From Ruminococcus sp. (GTDB lineage Bacteria; Bacillota; Clostridia; Oscillospirales; Ruminococcaceae), in assembly GCF_024691275.1 (NCBI RefSeq), contig NZ_JAILNU010000030.1, positions 1 to 64,000 of the forward strand: a DNA stretch of 64,000 bases, written 5' to 3'. The number at the start of each line of letters is the position of its first letter. Position 1 is the first letter of the stretch. The translations under genes were made by a program, and so were the position numbers. Under the pieces are notes generated by a model that did not search any database, was not told the DNA's origin, and worked only from the letters and a program-made list of their open reading frames with translations. This document shows positions 49,197 through 58,587 of this stretch, one piece after another.

Positions 49197-50087
49197 ATGA
49201 ATAAAATAATAGAGAGCGTTAAAAATATCGGATTGTTCCGATTTTTCATGCTTACAATAGCAGGAGTTGTGAACGCATTTGGCATCACGCTGTTCCTCAT
49301 GCCTGTGAAGCTCTATGACAGCGGCATTTCGGGAACTTCCATGCTGCTGGCTCAGGTAACGCCCGACGCATTATCGCTGTCGCTGTTCCTGATACTGCTC
49401 AATATACCGCTGTTCATGTACGGACTGAAGAAGCAGGGCGGGAGCTTCACCGTATCTGCCATATACACCGTAGCCGTGTATTCCGTGATGTCGTGGCTGA
49501 TAACGGATGTTCTGCCCATAGATGTGAGCATAGCCTCGCCGCTGGCAGGTACGGACCTGCTGCTGTGTGCGCTGTTCGGCGGCGTGATATCGGGAATAGG
49601 CAGCGGTCTTGCCATACGCTTCGGCGGAGCGATGGACGGCATCGAAGTCATGGCGGTAATATTCGCAAAGCGCATAGGACTGTCCGTGGGTTCGTTTGTA
49701 ATGGCTTATAACGTGGTGCTGTATATCGTGTGCGGAACTGTCATACACAGCTGGATACTGCCGCTGTACTCAATAGTCACATACGGAGCAGCTCTCAAGA
49801 CCGTGGACTACATCGTGGACGGCTTGCAGCGCGAAAAGGCAGCCATGATAATAACGGCAAAGCCCGATGATATAAAAAAGCAGCTCATGGAGGAGTTCGG
49901 CTGCGGAATGACACTTATAAAGGCAATGGGCGGATATTCGGGCGAGGAACGCACACTGCTGTACTTCGTGGTGAACCGCTTTCAGGTCATGAAGATGAAG
50001 GACATTGTCCAGAAAATAGACCCCCTTGCCTATATCACCCTTACCGAGGTGGCGGATATTTTCTCCGTAAATCAGGACAGGACTTAA
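49197..50087 (+). CDS. YitT family membrane protein (DUF161 + DUF2179)
   Basis: AFGITLFLMPVKLYDSGISGTSMLL; C-terminal GCGMTLIKAMGGYSGEERTLLYFVVNRFQ. Confidence 0.92.
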   Translation: MNKIIESVKNIGLFRFFMLTIAGVVNAFGITLFLMPVKLYDSGISGTSMLLAQVTPDALSLSLFLILLNIPLFMYGLKKQGGSFTVSAIYTVAVYSVMSWLITDVLPIDVSIASPLAGTDLLLCALFGGVISGIGSGLAIRFGGAMDGIEVMAVIFAKRIGLSVGSFVMAYNVVLYIVCGTVIHSWILPLYSIVTYGAALKTVDYIVDGLQREKAAMIITAKPDDIKKQLMEEFGCGMTLIKAMGGYSGEERTLLYFVVNRFQVMKMKDIVQKIDPLAYITLTEVADIFSVNQDRT

Positions 50088-50164
50088 TAACTTGCCGCGC
50101 CCATGAACGGATTCCCAAGTCGTCCCCTAATGGGCTGTCGAGAACGCCGTTTCCAACAAAAATA

Positions 50165-50650
50165 TTACAATGGCTTGCGCTCGAACATGAGCACAGGGTA
50201 GCCTTCGTAGTATGGCTTGACGATCTCGGGGTGCAGGTCTGCGTAGGCGAAGATAGTGTCTGCCAGTCCTTCTTTGAGGAAGTCCACAAGCTGAGAAAGC
50301 GGGCGGTGGTAGAGCTCGTCGCAGATAGAAGCGAAGGTTATGGCGCGTCTGCCGCCGACTTCCATTATTCTGTAAGGCCATATGCGGCAGTCGAAGGGCT
50401 TCTCGTCGCCTAACATACAGCCGTTTTCCGTAAGTGCAGGACACGAGAAGAGTTCGTCGCCGCGAAGCTCATGAACTTTGAATATATAGCCGCCGTCCTT
50501 TGAGATGAACTCGGTCTCAGGGCGGACGGCTTTTATTTTTTCGCAAAGCTCCGCCGTAAACACGGGGGTCTCCCAAACGTCATAGCGGTCGAAGATGCAG
50601 CAAAGTCTGCATTTAGCGCAGCTCTCGCCGCTGAGAATTTTTTTCAGCAT
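50165..50650 (-). CDS. YkgJ-type cysteine cluster protein
   Basis: ESCAKCRLCCIFD; CPALTENGCMLGDEKPFDCRIWPY; the ORF-track start is too far upstream. Confidence 0.8.
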   Translation of the reverse strand: MLKKILSGESCAKCRLCCIFDRYDVWETPVFTAELCEKIKAVRPETEFISKDGGYIFKVHELRGDELFSCPALTENGCMLGDEKPFDCRIWPYRIMEVGGRRAITFASICDELYHRPLSQLVDFLKEGLADTIFAYADLHPEIVKPYYEGYPVLMFERKPL

Positions 50651-50668
50651 ATAAAGTCCTCCTGATCT

Positions 50669-50690
50669 TGCAGGGCGGATATTCCCCGCC
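50669..50690 (+). repeat. REP-like palindrome
   Basis: TGCAGGGCGGATATTCCCCGCC. Confidence 0.5.
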
Positions 50691-50723
50691 AACACCTTGC
50701 ATAAAATGTGACCTGACCCGATA

Positions 50724-50750
50724 TGTAGGGGCTGCCTTTGGCAGTCCGCG
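50724..50750 (+). repeat. REP-like palindrome
   Basis: TGTAGGGGCTGCCTTTGGCAGTCCGCG. Confidence 0.6.
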
Positions 50751-50813
50751 AATAACAGTGCCGTGACTTGATGAACCGTAAGTCCGTGGAACAAGCGGCA
50801 ACGTGGTTAGGGT

Positions 50814-50828
50814 GCAGCGTCACGCTGC
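50814..50828. repeat. GCAGCGTNACGCTGC palindrome (also at 3452-3466 and 4247-4261)
   Basis: GCAGCGTCACGCTGC. Confidence 0.7.
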
Positions 50829-50854
50829 AAAAAAACGGGCATAACGCCCGTTTT

Positions 50855-51457
50855 TTACATATCGTTTCTGTTTTCAAGCGCTTTGAACAGCGTTACCTCG
50901 TCGGCGTATTCCAGTATACCTCCTACAGGCAGACCAAATGCAAGACGAGTTACCTTGATGCCCATTGGTTTGAGCAGACCTGCGATATACATAGCAGTAG
51001 CGTCGCCCTCGACAGTGGGATTGGTAGCCATTATGACTTCCCGAACACCGCCCTCGGCAATTCTCGCAAGGAGCTCCTTGACGCGGAGCTTATCGGGAGT
51101 AATGCCGTCCATAGGTGAGAGCAGACCGTGAAGCACATGGTAAACGCCGCCGTATTCTCTTGTACGTTCAAAGGCTGTAACGTCCTTGGGGTTCTCGACA
51201 ACGCAGATGACGCTCTTGTCGCGCTCGGGGTCGTCGCAGATAGGGCAGATATCCCTTTCCGTGAGATTCTGGCAGCACTTACAGCAGTGAACGTTTTTCT
51301 TTGCGTCGATCAGCGCCTTTGCGAAGTCCTCGACAGCCTCCGTATCCATAGACATTACATGGTAAGCAAGACGCTGAGCCGATTTCATGCCGATACCCGG
51401 GAGCGAAGCGAACTTCTCCGCCAGTATTACCAGTGGGAGCGCGTTATGGTCAGCCAT
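50855..51457 (-). CDS. recR: Recombination protein RecR
   Basis: KFASLPGIGMKSAQRLAYHV; CxxC zinc finger CCKCCQNLTERDICPIC; TOPRIM. Confidence 0.97.
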   Translation of the reverse strand: MADHNALPLVILAEKFASLPGIGMKSAQRLAYHVMSMDTEAVEDFAKALIDAKKNVHCCKCCQNLTERDICPICDDPERDKSVICVVENPKDVTAFERTREYGGVYHVLHGLLSPMDGITPDKLRVKELLARIAEGGVREVIMATNPTVEGDATAMYIAGLLKPMGIKVTRLAFGLPVGGILEYADEVTLFKALENRNDM

Positions 51458-51463
51458 TATCTA

Positions 51464-51814
51464 TCAGAAAAGACCGGGGAGAGAAACGCCGCCTGTGATT
51501 TTGCTCATTTCAGCTTCTGTAGTAGTCTCAACATTGTTGATAGCTTCGTTTACAGCGCTGATGATGAGATCCTGGAGCATATCGATATCCTCGGGATCAA
51601 CGACCTCAGGCTTGAGAGTAAGGGACTTGATAGTTTTCTTGCCTGTTATAGTAACTTCAACAGCTCCGCCGCCTGCTGTAGCGGAGAACTCTCTTGCTTC
51701 GATATCTTCCTGGAGCTCAGTGATCTGATCCTGCATTTTCTGAGCCTGCTTTATCATCTGGTTCATGTTCTGAGCGCCGCCGCCGTTTACGTTCTTTGGT
51801 ATTCTTGCTTTCAT
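51464..51814 (-). CDS. YbaB/EbfC family nucleoid-associated protein
   Basis: MNQMIKQAQKMQDQITELQEDIEAREFSATAGGGAVEVTITGKKTIKSL; located between recR and dnaX. Confidence 0.95.
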   Translation of the reverse strand: MKARIPKNVNGGGAQNMNQMIKQAQKMQDQITELQEDIEAREFSATAGGGAVEVTITGKKTIKSLTLKPEVVDPEDIDMLQDLIISAVNEAINNVETTTEAEMSKITGGVSLPGLF

Positions 51815-51939
51815 TTTAAAATTCTCCTTTGAAAATATGATTTCTTAATTTTTATATCAAGCAAAGTTAATTGCTTTTGAACTTGATTACGCTGAACGCC
51901 GAGGACGGCGTTACTACATATGAGTTTCATGTTATATTT

Positions 51940-51965
51940 TGCAGGGACGGTCATTGGTCGTCCGC
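51940..51965 (+). repeat. REP-like palindrome
   Basis: TGCAGGGACGGTCATTGGTCGTCCGC; close to the reverse complement of 60138-60163. Confidence 0.6.
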
Positions 51966-52020
51966 AAGGGTCGAATATTAATTTTCTCATGACGGGCGAA
52001 AACAGTTCGCCGCTACAAGA

Positions 52021-53628
52021 TCACTGCTTATCCACTGCAGTCTCTATCTGGCTTTCCATAGCCTTTTTAATGAGGTTCTCGGCGAGATTCTTCTGTTCGG
52101 TGACAGTAGTTGAGCATCTTGCCTTGATTATGAATCGCTGACCGAGCACATTGGCGATAGCCATACCCAGTGAATTTGCGTTCTCCTTGACCTTGAACAG
52201 CTCCATGAAGAAGCGGTTCTGAGCGGTGATGAAGATATAATTGCCTGCTGTGCCTGCGAAAGAGCCGTCGAGACTTCCCGCAACGGCAGGATTGATCTTC
52301 CTGAACTCCTCGAGTACGTCCTCCCAGCGGTCGCAGGGGACGATATCTTCGGGCTTCAGCTTTTTGATATCTATGGAAGGAACGATCTTCTCGTCCGCAG
52401 GAGCGGCGCTTGCTTCCATAACTTCCGGTTCTTCGGGAGCTTGTGAAGCCGCAGCAGCGGCTCTCGGAACTGAGTTGATCTTGTTCTCCAACTGTTTTAT
52501 TTTATCATAAATTTCAGAATTGTCAATACTTTCGGTTGTATTCCTGATATTTCCGCAAAGCTTTATGAGCGACATCTCGAACTCGACGCGCTTGTTCATA
52601 GCCTTTTGCATACGCTCGCGGCACTCCTGCAAAGCGGAGAGCCTGTCCATAACAGTGGAAAGATCGCTTTTTTCGGCGATAGCTTTGAGCCTTTCCAGCT
52701 CATCGGGCATACATACGATAAGGCTCTCGGCGGTATCGGGAGAAGCCTTTATGAGCATGATATTGCGGAGCTGAGTTATGAGCTCCTCACAGAGTCTTGA
52801 CAGATCCTTTGACATATCGTAAAGGTTGGCGGTTATAGCCAGAGCCTTTGGGGTATCGGAGTCGGAAACAGCGTCGAGCATATCGTACAGGTAGTCTCTG
52901 CCTGCGATGCCTGCGGCATTTGAGACAGTTTCCGCGTTGATGATATCTGCGCAGACCGAGCACTGGTCGAGGAGGGATACTGCGTCACGCATACCTCCGT
53001 CGGCGAGCTTTGCTATCATGGCAGCGCCGTCGTCGGTGAGGTTGAGTTCTTCCTGCTGAGCGATATAGCTTATGCGCTTTGCGATGTCCTCAGCCTTTAT
53101 CCTGCGGAAGTCGTAGCGCTGACAGCGGGAAACGATGGTCGCAGGGACTTTGTGTATCTCGGTGGTAGCGAGAATGAATTTCACATACGGGGGCGGCTCT
53201 TCCATTATTTTGAGCAGGGCGTTGAAAGCGCCTGCGGAGAGCATATGCACCTCGTCGATGATGTAAATTTTATAAGCTCCGCGTTCTGGAGTATAAACGG
53301 CAGCGTCGCGGAGGTCGCGGATATTGTCAACGCCGTTGTTGGAAGCAGCGTCTATCTCGACGATATCTGTGAGCGCACCGCTGTCTGCATCGCGGCATAT
53401 GTCGCATTCGAGACAGGGATTGCCGTCCTTCATATTGCGGCAGTTCACGGCTTTTGCGAGTATACGTGCGCAGGTGGTCTTACCCGTGCCGCGTGAGCCT
53501 GTGAAAAGGTAGGCATGGGCGGTCTTACCGCTGATTATCTGATTTTTCAGCGCTTCAGTAGTGTACTGCTGAGAGATAACGTCGTCAAAGGTCATCGGAC
53601 GCCATTTGCGGTAAAGAGCCTTATACAC
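52021..53628 (-). CDS. dnaX: DNA polymerase III subunit gamma/tau
   Basis: YRKWRPMTFDDVISQQ, FTGSRGTGKTTCARILAKAVNC, zinc cysteines, DEVHMLSAGAFNALLKIMEEPP. Confidence 0.97.
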   Translation of the reverse strand: MYKALYRKWRPMTFDDVISQQYTTEALKNQIISGKTAHAYLFTGSRGTGKTTCARILAKAVNCRNMKDGNPCLECDICRDADSGALTDIVEIDAASNNGVDNIRDLRDAAVYTPERGAYKIYIIDEVHMLSAGAFNALLKIMEEPPPYVKFILATTEIHKVPATIVSRCQRYDFRRIKAEDIAKRISYIAQQEELNLTDDGAAMIAKLADGGMRDAVSLLDQCSVCADIINAETVSNAAGIAGRDYLYDMLDAVSDSDTPKALAITANLYDMSKDLSRLCEELITQLRNIMLIKASPDTAESLIVCMPDELERLKAIAEKSDLSTVMDRLSALQECRERMQKAMNKRVEFEMSLIKLCGNIRNTTESIDNSEIYDKIKQLENKINSVPRAAAAASQAPEEPEVMEASAAPADEKIVPSIDIKKLKPEDIVPCDRWEDVLEEFRKINPAVAGSLDGSFAGTAGNYIFITAQNRFFMELFKVKENANSLGMAIANVLGQRFIIKARCSTTVTEQKNLAENLIKKAMESQIETAVDKQ

Positions 53629-53645
53629 AGCCTTTTCTCCTTTCG

Positions 53646-54533
53646 TTATTTGTTGTGGCTTTCAAGCGCGACTGCTGCCTGTATCTCTTTATAGTAGCGT
53701 GTAAATCCAACGGAATCTTCAATATGGTTAAGGATCGCCTGTGTGTACAGGGCTTCGCTCTTCTCGGGATTGTGGAGAAGTATCTGGGCGATGGCAGCTC
53801 CGCCGAGAGCGTTTGCGAACTGTTCGCGGCGTTCGATGGCTTCATTGAACCATTTCAGGGCAGTTTCGCCGTCATTGAGCTTTAGGTACATATTTCCCAG
53901 CTCGCAGCGTACTCTGCTGTAGTATTTATAGTCCTCGCGCATCAGTCCGATAAAAAGCTCCTCAGCTTTTTTGATGCTGCCGTTCTCTGCGTAGCAGCGG
54001 GCGATAAATATGGGCAGTTCAGGGATACTGAAGCCGTTTTCCACTGCATTTTCGTAGCATATTATAGCATTGGGGAAGGCTTCAAGGATATGATAGCAGC
54101 GTCCGCGGTAGAATTCGTTCACGCTTTTTTCCTTGACGGACATATCTTTTTCTTCCTTGCTGAGGTCGGTAAAGACTTCGAGAGCGTTTCTGAAATCGCC
54201 TCTGTGAAATAGGTTCAGCCCCTTCTCAAAGCACCTTGACCTGTGGTTGATGCCTGTAAAGGCATTGCCGATGAGGTCGTCGTCGAACTGGTGGAAGATG
54301 GTTTTCTTTAGCCGTGATATTTCATAGAATGATATGATGACCCAGATGAGCATGAAGGTCGTGAGCATGGAGGTGATCTCCTTTGAAGCAGTGGTCTCTT
54401 CGTCACCTGATGCCATAAGCGTTATCAAAACAAACACTGAGAACACGAAGGAAGCTGAAAAAGCCTTCGGAATACTGCGCCAGAAACACAGCAGGACGCG
54501 TTTTGTACGTGCTGCAAGAATGGAACGGAACAT
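53646..54533 (-). CDS. Membrane-anchored tetratricopeptide-like protein
   Basis: GGGAGG RBS before ATG 54533; TPR-like helices (GRCYHILEAFPNAIICYENAVENG). The longer ORF-track start overlaps the SRP RNA. Confidence 0.75.
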   Translation of the reverse strand: MFRSILAARTKRVLLCFWRSIPKAFSASFVFSVFVLITLMASGDEETTASKEITSMLTTFMLIWVIISFYEISRLKKTIFHQFDDDLIGNAFTGINHRSRCFEKGLNLFHRGDFRNALEVFTDLSKEEKDMSVKEKSVNEFYRGRCYHILEAFPNAIICYENAVENGFSIPELPIFIARCYAENGSIKKAEELFIGLMREDYKYYSRVRCELGNMYLKLNDGETALKWFNEAIERREQFANALGGAAIAQILLHNPEKSEALYTQAILNHIEDSVGFTRYYKEIQAAVALESHNK

Positions 54534-54570
54534 TCTTATCCTCCCTATCAAAGAAAAATTCCGAAACATA

Positions 54571-54672
54571 GATGTGCAGGCTTGCTGCGGCACACAACAC
54601 GCACCGCTTAATGCTGCTCGGTCTCCCGCCTGACATGGTTCACGGGGTCTTGTTGCACAGGGCCCACACATC
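54571..54672 (-). ncRNA. ffs: Signal recognition particle RNA, small bacterial type
   Basis: Minus strand GGGCCCTGTGCAACAAGACCCCGTGAACCATGTCAGGCGGGAGACCGAGCAGCATTAAG..., closing stem GATGTG/CACATC; near dnaX as in other Firmicutes. Confidence 0.92.
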
Positions 54673-54799
54673 TATATTCCGGAATTCAATAACGGATCAT
54701 ACGAGCAGATAATGCTCTTCTAATATGATATCATAAACCGAGCAGTTTGTCAAGAATTTTTTTCACTTGTATCAAACACACGGTATATCAATGAAAAGA

Positions 54800-54895
54800 G
54801 GGTACTTATACGGAAGTTTACATGAATTATTGAGGGAAACCTTTCCTCAGAAAGGCTTCCCCGATGATCCCGCGTAAAGAATCCCGTATAAGTAT
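54800..54895. repeat. MITE-like palindromic intergenic repeat, copy B
   Basis: GGTACTTATACGG-AAGTTTACATGAATTATTGAGGGAAACCTTTCC versus the reverse complement of its right half AATACTTATACGGGATTCTTTACGCGGGATCATCGGGGAAGCCTTTCT. Confidence 0.65.
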
Positions 54896-54922
54896 TACGT
54901 TTAGGACGTACCCTCGTTATGA

Positions 54923-55717
54923 TTATTCAGCAGCAGAGAAATAATTTTCAAATGTTGAGATATCGTCGTCCATATTGTAAGCTGTGCATGAGATAAGAAG
55001 TATGAAATCGCCTTCACGTCTTAAATAATATGCCTGTTCAAGCTCAATATTGTTCATTTCTGCCTTGAAAACAGCCTTTAAGAAGTCCTTGCCTGCCATC
55101 TGGATAGTTTCGGGGCCTGATGTCTTTGTGTATTTGATAGTTGGGACAGCAGAAAGCTGAGCTTCGAGTATTGCGTAGTAGTCATCAGCAGTAGTATCGG
55201 TGTTGAGAACAATGTTTTTATTGAGATTTTCGTATGTGATAGTAATATTCTGTGTTGAAGTTGAATTCATGCAAAGTGCGTCGCTGATAGTAGCCTGCTC
55301 GACGATCTTCTTTACTAAGTCAGCGTTGTCGCTGTAGGCAGTTTCAGCACCCAGATTCATCATCTTGAGAATTGTTTCGTCATCTGCAAATTTCCAGCCG
55401 TCAGGAGCTGTAAGCTTGATGCCTGCGAATTCGTTTGTGTAGACATTATTTTCCACAACGCCTCTCTTGAAGTCTGTGCCTTCAGCAGCAGGAGATGCGT
55501 CTGTGTCTTTGGAAGTTGTTGTTTTTTCTTCCGTAGAACCCTCGGTTGCAGCTTCTTCTGTTGTAGATTCTTCGGTTGTCTTTTCCGCAGCAGTTGTGGT
55601 TTCGACCTTGCTTTCCTTGCCTGAATCCTTGTCAGAAGAAGAAGAGTCTCCGCAGCCTGTAAGTGTGCATACTGCAAGGAGAAAAGCCAGTGTGAGCTTT
55701 AAAGCTGATTTTTTCAT
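54923..55717 (-). CDS. Lipoprotein with Thr/Glu-rich linker, unknown
   Basis: VCTLTGCGD lipobox; TTTAAEKTTEESTTEEAATEGSTEEKTT linker. Confidence 0.75.
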   Translation of the reverse strand: MKKSALKLTLAFLLAVCTLTGCGDSSSSDKDSGKESKVETTTAAEKTTEESTTEEAATEGSTEEKTTTSKDTDASPAAEGTDFKRGVVENNVYTNEFAGIKLTAPDGWKFADDETILKMMNLGAETAYSDNADLVKKIVEQATISDALCMNSTSTQNITITYENLNKNIVLNTDTTADDYYAILEAQLSAVPTIKYTKTSGPETIQMAGKDFLKAVFKAEMNNIELEQAYYLRREGDFILLISCTAYNMDDDISTFENYFSAAE

Positions 55718-55818
55718 AGTTTTAAATCCTCCATATTATCGTTTTAATTTTAATAATAGCATAATTATAGCACTTAATTGATAAAAAATCAACACTTGCT
55801 TCAAAATTTTTGCTGATA

Positions 55819-55907
55819 ACCGCACACTGGTGTAGAATTTTTTACATAAACTACCAAGAAAACCTTTCAACGATAATCCCACGCAAAAATTCTGCATAAG
55901 CTGTGGG
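55819..55907. repeat. MITE-like palindromic intergenic repeat, copy C
   Basis: CCGCACACTGGTGTAGAATTTTTTACAT... and ...CACGCAAAAATTCTGCATAAGCTGTGGG. Confidence 0.55.
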
Positions 55908-55979
55908 CATTTGCCGCTATTGACAAAATCAGGCGTGGAATGTATAATAAAAGCAGTATGCATTTGAAAGGAAATAGCA

Positions 55980-56795
55980 ATGATAAAAAGGAACAATGTT
56001 GTCAGGGCGATCCTGATATTTACACTTATAATGGGCGTTTCGGCGTTTGTGATGATGCTGACCAATACCCTTTCGGCGCGTCAGACGAACTATATAACCA
56101 TTGATGCCGCGACTATGAAGCTGGTACAGCTCGACGGTCCCAAGGAGGGCGATCCCATCGCTATTGTGGAGACTTCCATAGGCGAGTACAGATTTGTGCT
56201 GTATCCCGAATATTCTCCAAATGCCGTGGCAAACTTTACAGAGCTGGCGAAACAGGGGTACTATGATAATACTTATGTGTTCCATTCAGAGAGCGGAGCT
56301 TACTCCGCAGCAGGTGCGCCCAACAAGGACGGAACTGCCAATGATAAGTCGCATGAGCTGGTAGAGCGCGAGCTGCATCAGAATCTGTGGCCGTTCAAGG
56401 GCGCAGTCCTCTCGATGAATACCACTATCGACCAGAACTGGAAGGAGAAGCTCTTCGGCGGCGGTACTTATTATAATGGGAGCCGCTTCATGGTTTTGAA
56501 CACAGTCGAGTTCAACGACGAGTTCAAGGAGGAGCTGAAAGAAGTCTCCGAGAGCGAGGTGCTGGCGGACGCATTCATCAAAAACGGCGGTATACCGAAC
56601 TTTTCGCAGCAGATGACCGTTATCGGTCAGACCTACAGCGGCATGGACGTTGTTGAAAAGCTCGCTTCCCTTGAAACGCAGAATACAGGCAATTACAAGT
56701 ATCCCGTGGACGATGTTATGATAAATTCCATAAAGATCGGCACATATTCGTCCAAGGACGAAAAAGAAACTGCTGCAAAAGCAAAAAATAAATGA
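55980..56795 (+). CDS. Cyclophilin-like protein with degenerate active site
   Basis: IVETSIGEYRFVLYPEYSPNAVANFTELAKQGYYDNTYVFHSESGAY. Confidence 0.75.
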   Translation: MIKRNNVVRAILIFTLIMGVSAFVMMLTNTLSARQTNYITIDAATMKLVQLDGPKEGDPIAIVETSIGEYRFVLYPEYSPNAVANFTELAKQGYYDNTYVFHSESGAYSAAGAPNKDGTANDKSHELVERELHQNLWPFKGAVLSMNTTIDQNWKEKLFGGGTYYNGSRFMVLNTVEFNDEFKEELKEVSESEVLADAFIKNGGIPNFSQQMTVIGQTYSGMDVVEKLASLETQNTGNYKYPVDDVMINSIKIGTYSSKDEKETAAKAKNK

Positions 56796-56979
56796 AAGTA
56801 GTTGCATTTCAATTGAAATAAGACGTTTTCGGAGCGGTTTTTTGCCTTAAAACAACAAATTTGTTAGGAAAGTATTTACAAATTGATTTTTATGATGTAT
56901 AATATATAAGTTGAAGTGTAAATACTCATAATAAAATAAAAATAATAATTGTTCTCTCGATATGAGGAGTGAAATTTTT

Positions 56980-58473
56980 ATGTACAAAAAGGTTCTTGCA
57001 GCAATTTTCTGCGCGGCTCTTACGGCTTCTTCATTCGCTTCGTGCGGCAAAGATGAAGGCACAGGCACAACAGATGCGGATAATACTGCAACAACAGGCT
57101 CTACAGAGGCATATGTTCCTCCAACAGCCGAAAATGTTGATATCGCAAACTTTACTGAGCCTCAGAAAGGCGATACGATCATAGAAATGAAGATAAAGGA
57201 CTACGGCACTGTAAAGTTCAGGCTCTTCCCCGAATACGCGGACAAGGGTGTGCAGAACTTCGTGGAGCTGGCTAAAAAAGGCTATTATGACGGTCTGAAG
57301 TTCCACAGAGTTATCCAGGACTTTATGATACAGGGCGGCGACCCTCTCGGAAACGGTACGGGCGGCGAAAGTATCTGGGGCGGTAAGTTCGACGGCGGCA
57401 CAGACCCGCACCTCATTCACGTAGCAGGCGCTCTTGCATATGCAAACAGCGGCGGTACTTCCTCTGACGGAAGCCAGTTCTACGTGGTAACGGGAACTAA
57501 ATATACAGACGAGGATCTCACCTCACTTGAGCAGAAAGGCTACGCTTTCTCCGATAATTCAAAGGCTATGTACAAGACGATCGGCGGAGCTCCGTGGCTC
57601 GACGGAAACTATACGGTATTCGGACAGGTCATAGACGGCCTTGATATCATCTTCAAGATACAGTGCGTAAGCGTCAACCAGAGCTCCTCAATGCCTCTGA
57701 AGGACGTTATAATGGAGTCGGTAACTGTCGGCGAGTACGACGGTGAGGAGATACGCTGGTATATCACCGACTACGACGAGTTCGATGCAGATGAGATCAA
57801 AGCGTCCACAGGCAAGGAGAATGTTACGGTATCAAACTTTACCGCACCTGTAGAAGGCGAAACTATCGTCAGCATGAAGCTCAAGGGCTATGACCACCCT
57901 GTCAGGATAAAGCTTTTCCCCGAGTACGCAGATCAGGGCGTTGAAAACTTTGTCGAGCTTGCTAATAGGGGCTATTACAACGGTCTTACCTTCCACAGAG
58001 TGATAAAGGACTTCATGATACAGGGCGGAGATCCAAACGGTGACGGTACAGGCGGAGAATCCATATACGAAAGAGGCTTCGACGGAGGTACTGACCCGCA
58101 TCTTATCCACGCCGCAGGAGCTGTTGCCTATGCGAACAGCGGCAATACAGCTACGAACGGCAGCCAGTTCTATATAGTTACAGGCGAAAAATACGACGAA
58201 AGTACCATACAGCAGCTTGAAGACGGCGGTTATGCTTTCACGGATAACGAGAAGAAAGTGTATTCCACATACGGCGGAAGCCCGTGGCTCGACGGCAGCT
58301 ATACTGTCTTCGGACAGGTCTTTGACGGTCTTGACGTAGTTTTCGACGTTCAGAACGTTGAGGTCGATGATGCTACAGACAAGCCAAAGGAAGATGTCAT
58401 TATCGAGTCTGTAACAGTCGAGAAGTACGACGGCGGAGAGGTTCGCTGGAATATTTCCGATTATAATGGATAA
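56980..58473 (+). CDS. Lipoprotein with two tandem cyclophilin-type PPIase domains
   Basis: SSFASCGKD lipobox; two copies FHRVIQDFMIQGGDPLGNGTGGES and FHRVIKDFMIQGGDPNGDGTGGES. Confidence 0.92.
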   Translation: MYKKVLAAIFCAALTASSFASCGKDEGTGTTDADNTATTGSTEAYVPPTAENVDIANFTEPQKGDTIIEMKIKDYGTVKFRLFPEYADKGVQNFVELAKKGYYDGLKFHRVIQDFMIQGGDPLGNGTGGESIWGGKFDGGTDPHLIHVAGALAYANSGGTSSDGSQFYVVTGTKYTDEDLTSLEQKGYAFSDNSKAMYKTIGGAPWLDGNYTVFGQVIDGLDIIFKIQCVSVNQSSSMPLKDVIMESVTVGEYDGEEIRWYITDYDEFDADEIKASTGKENVTVSNFTAPVEGETIVSMKLKGYDHPVRIKLFPEYADQGVENFVELANRGYYNGLTFHRVIKDFMIQGGDPNGDGTGGESIYERGFDGGTDPHLIHAAGAVAYANSGNTATNGSQFYIVTGEKYDESTIQQLEDGGYAFTDNEKKVYSTYGGSPWLDGSYTVFGQVFDGLDVVFDVQNVEVDDATDKPKEDVIIESVTVEKYDGGEVRWNISDYNG

Positions 58474-58587
58474 TTTTTGAGCATCATGCTCAATAATTTA
58501 TATTGTCGGCGTTTTATGCCGAGGAACAAGAGAAAGAAATTCGGGAACAGAAAAATATAACCCCCGAAAAATAAGGAGAGAAAATAT

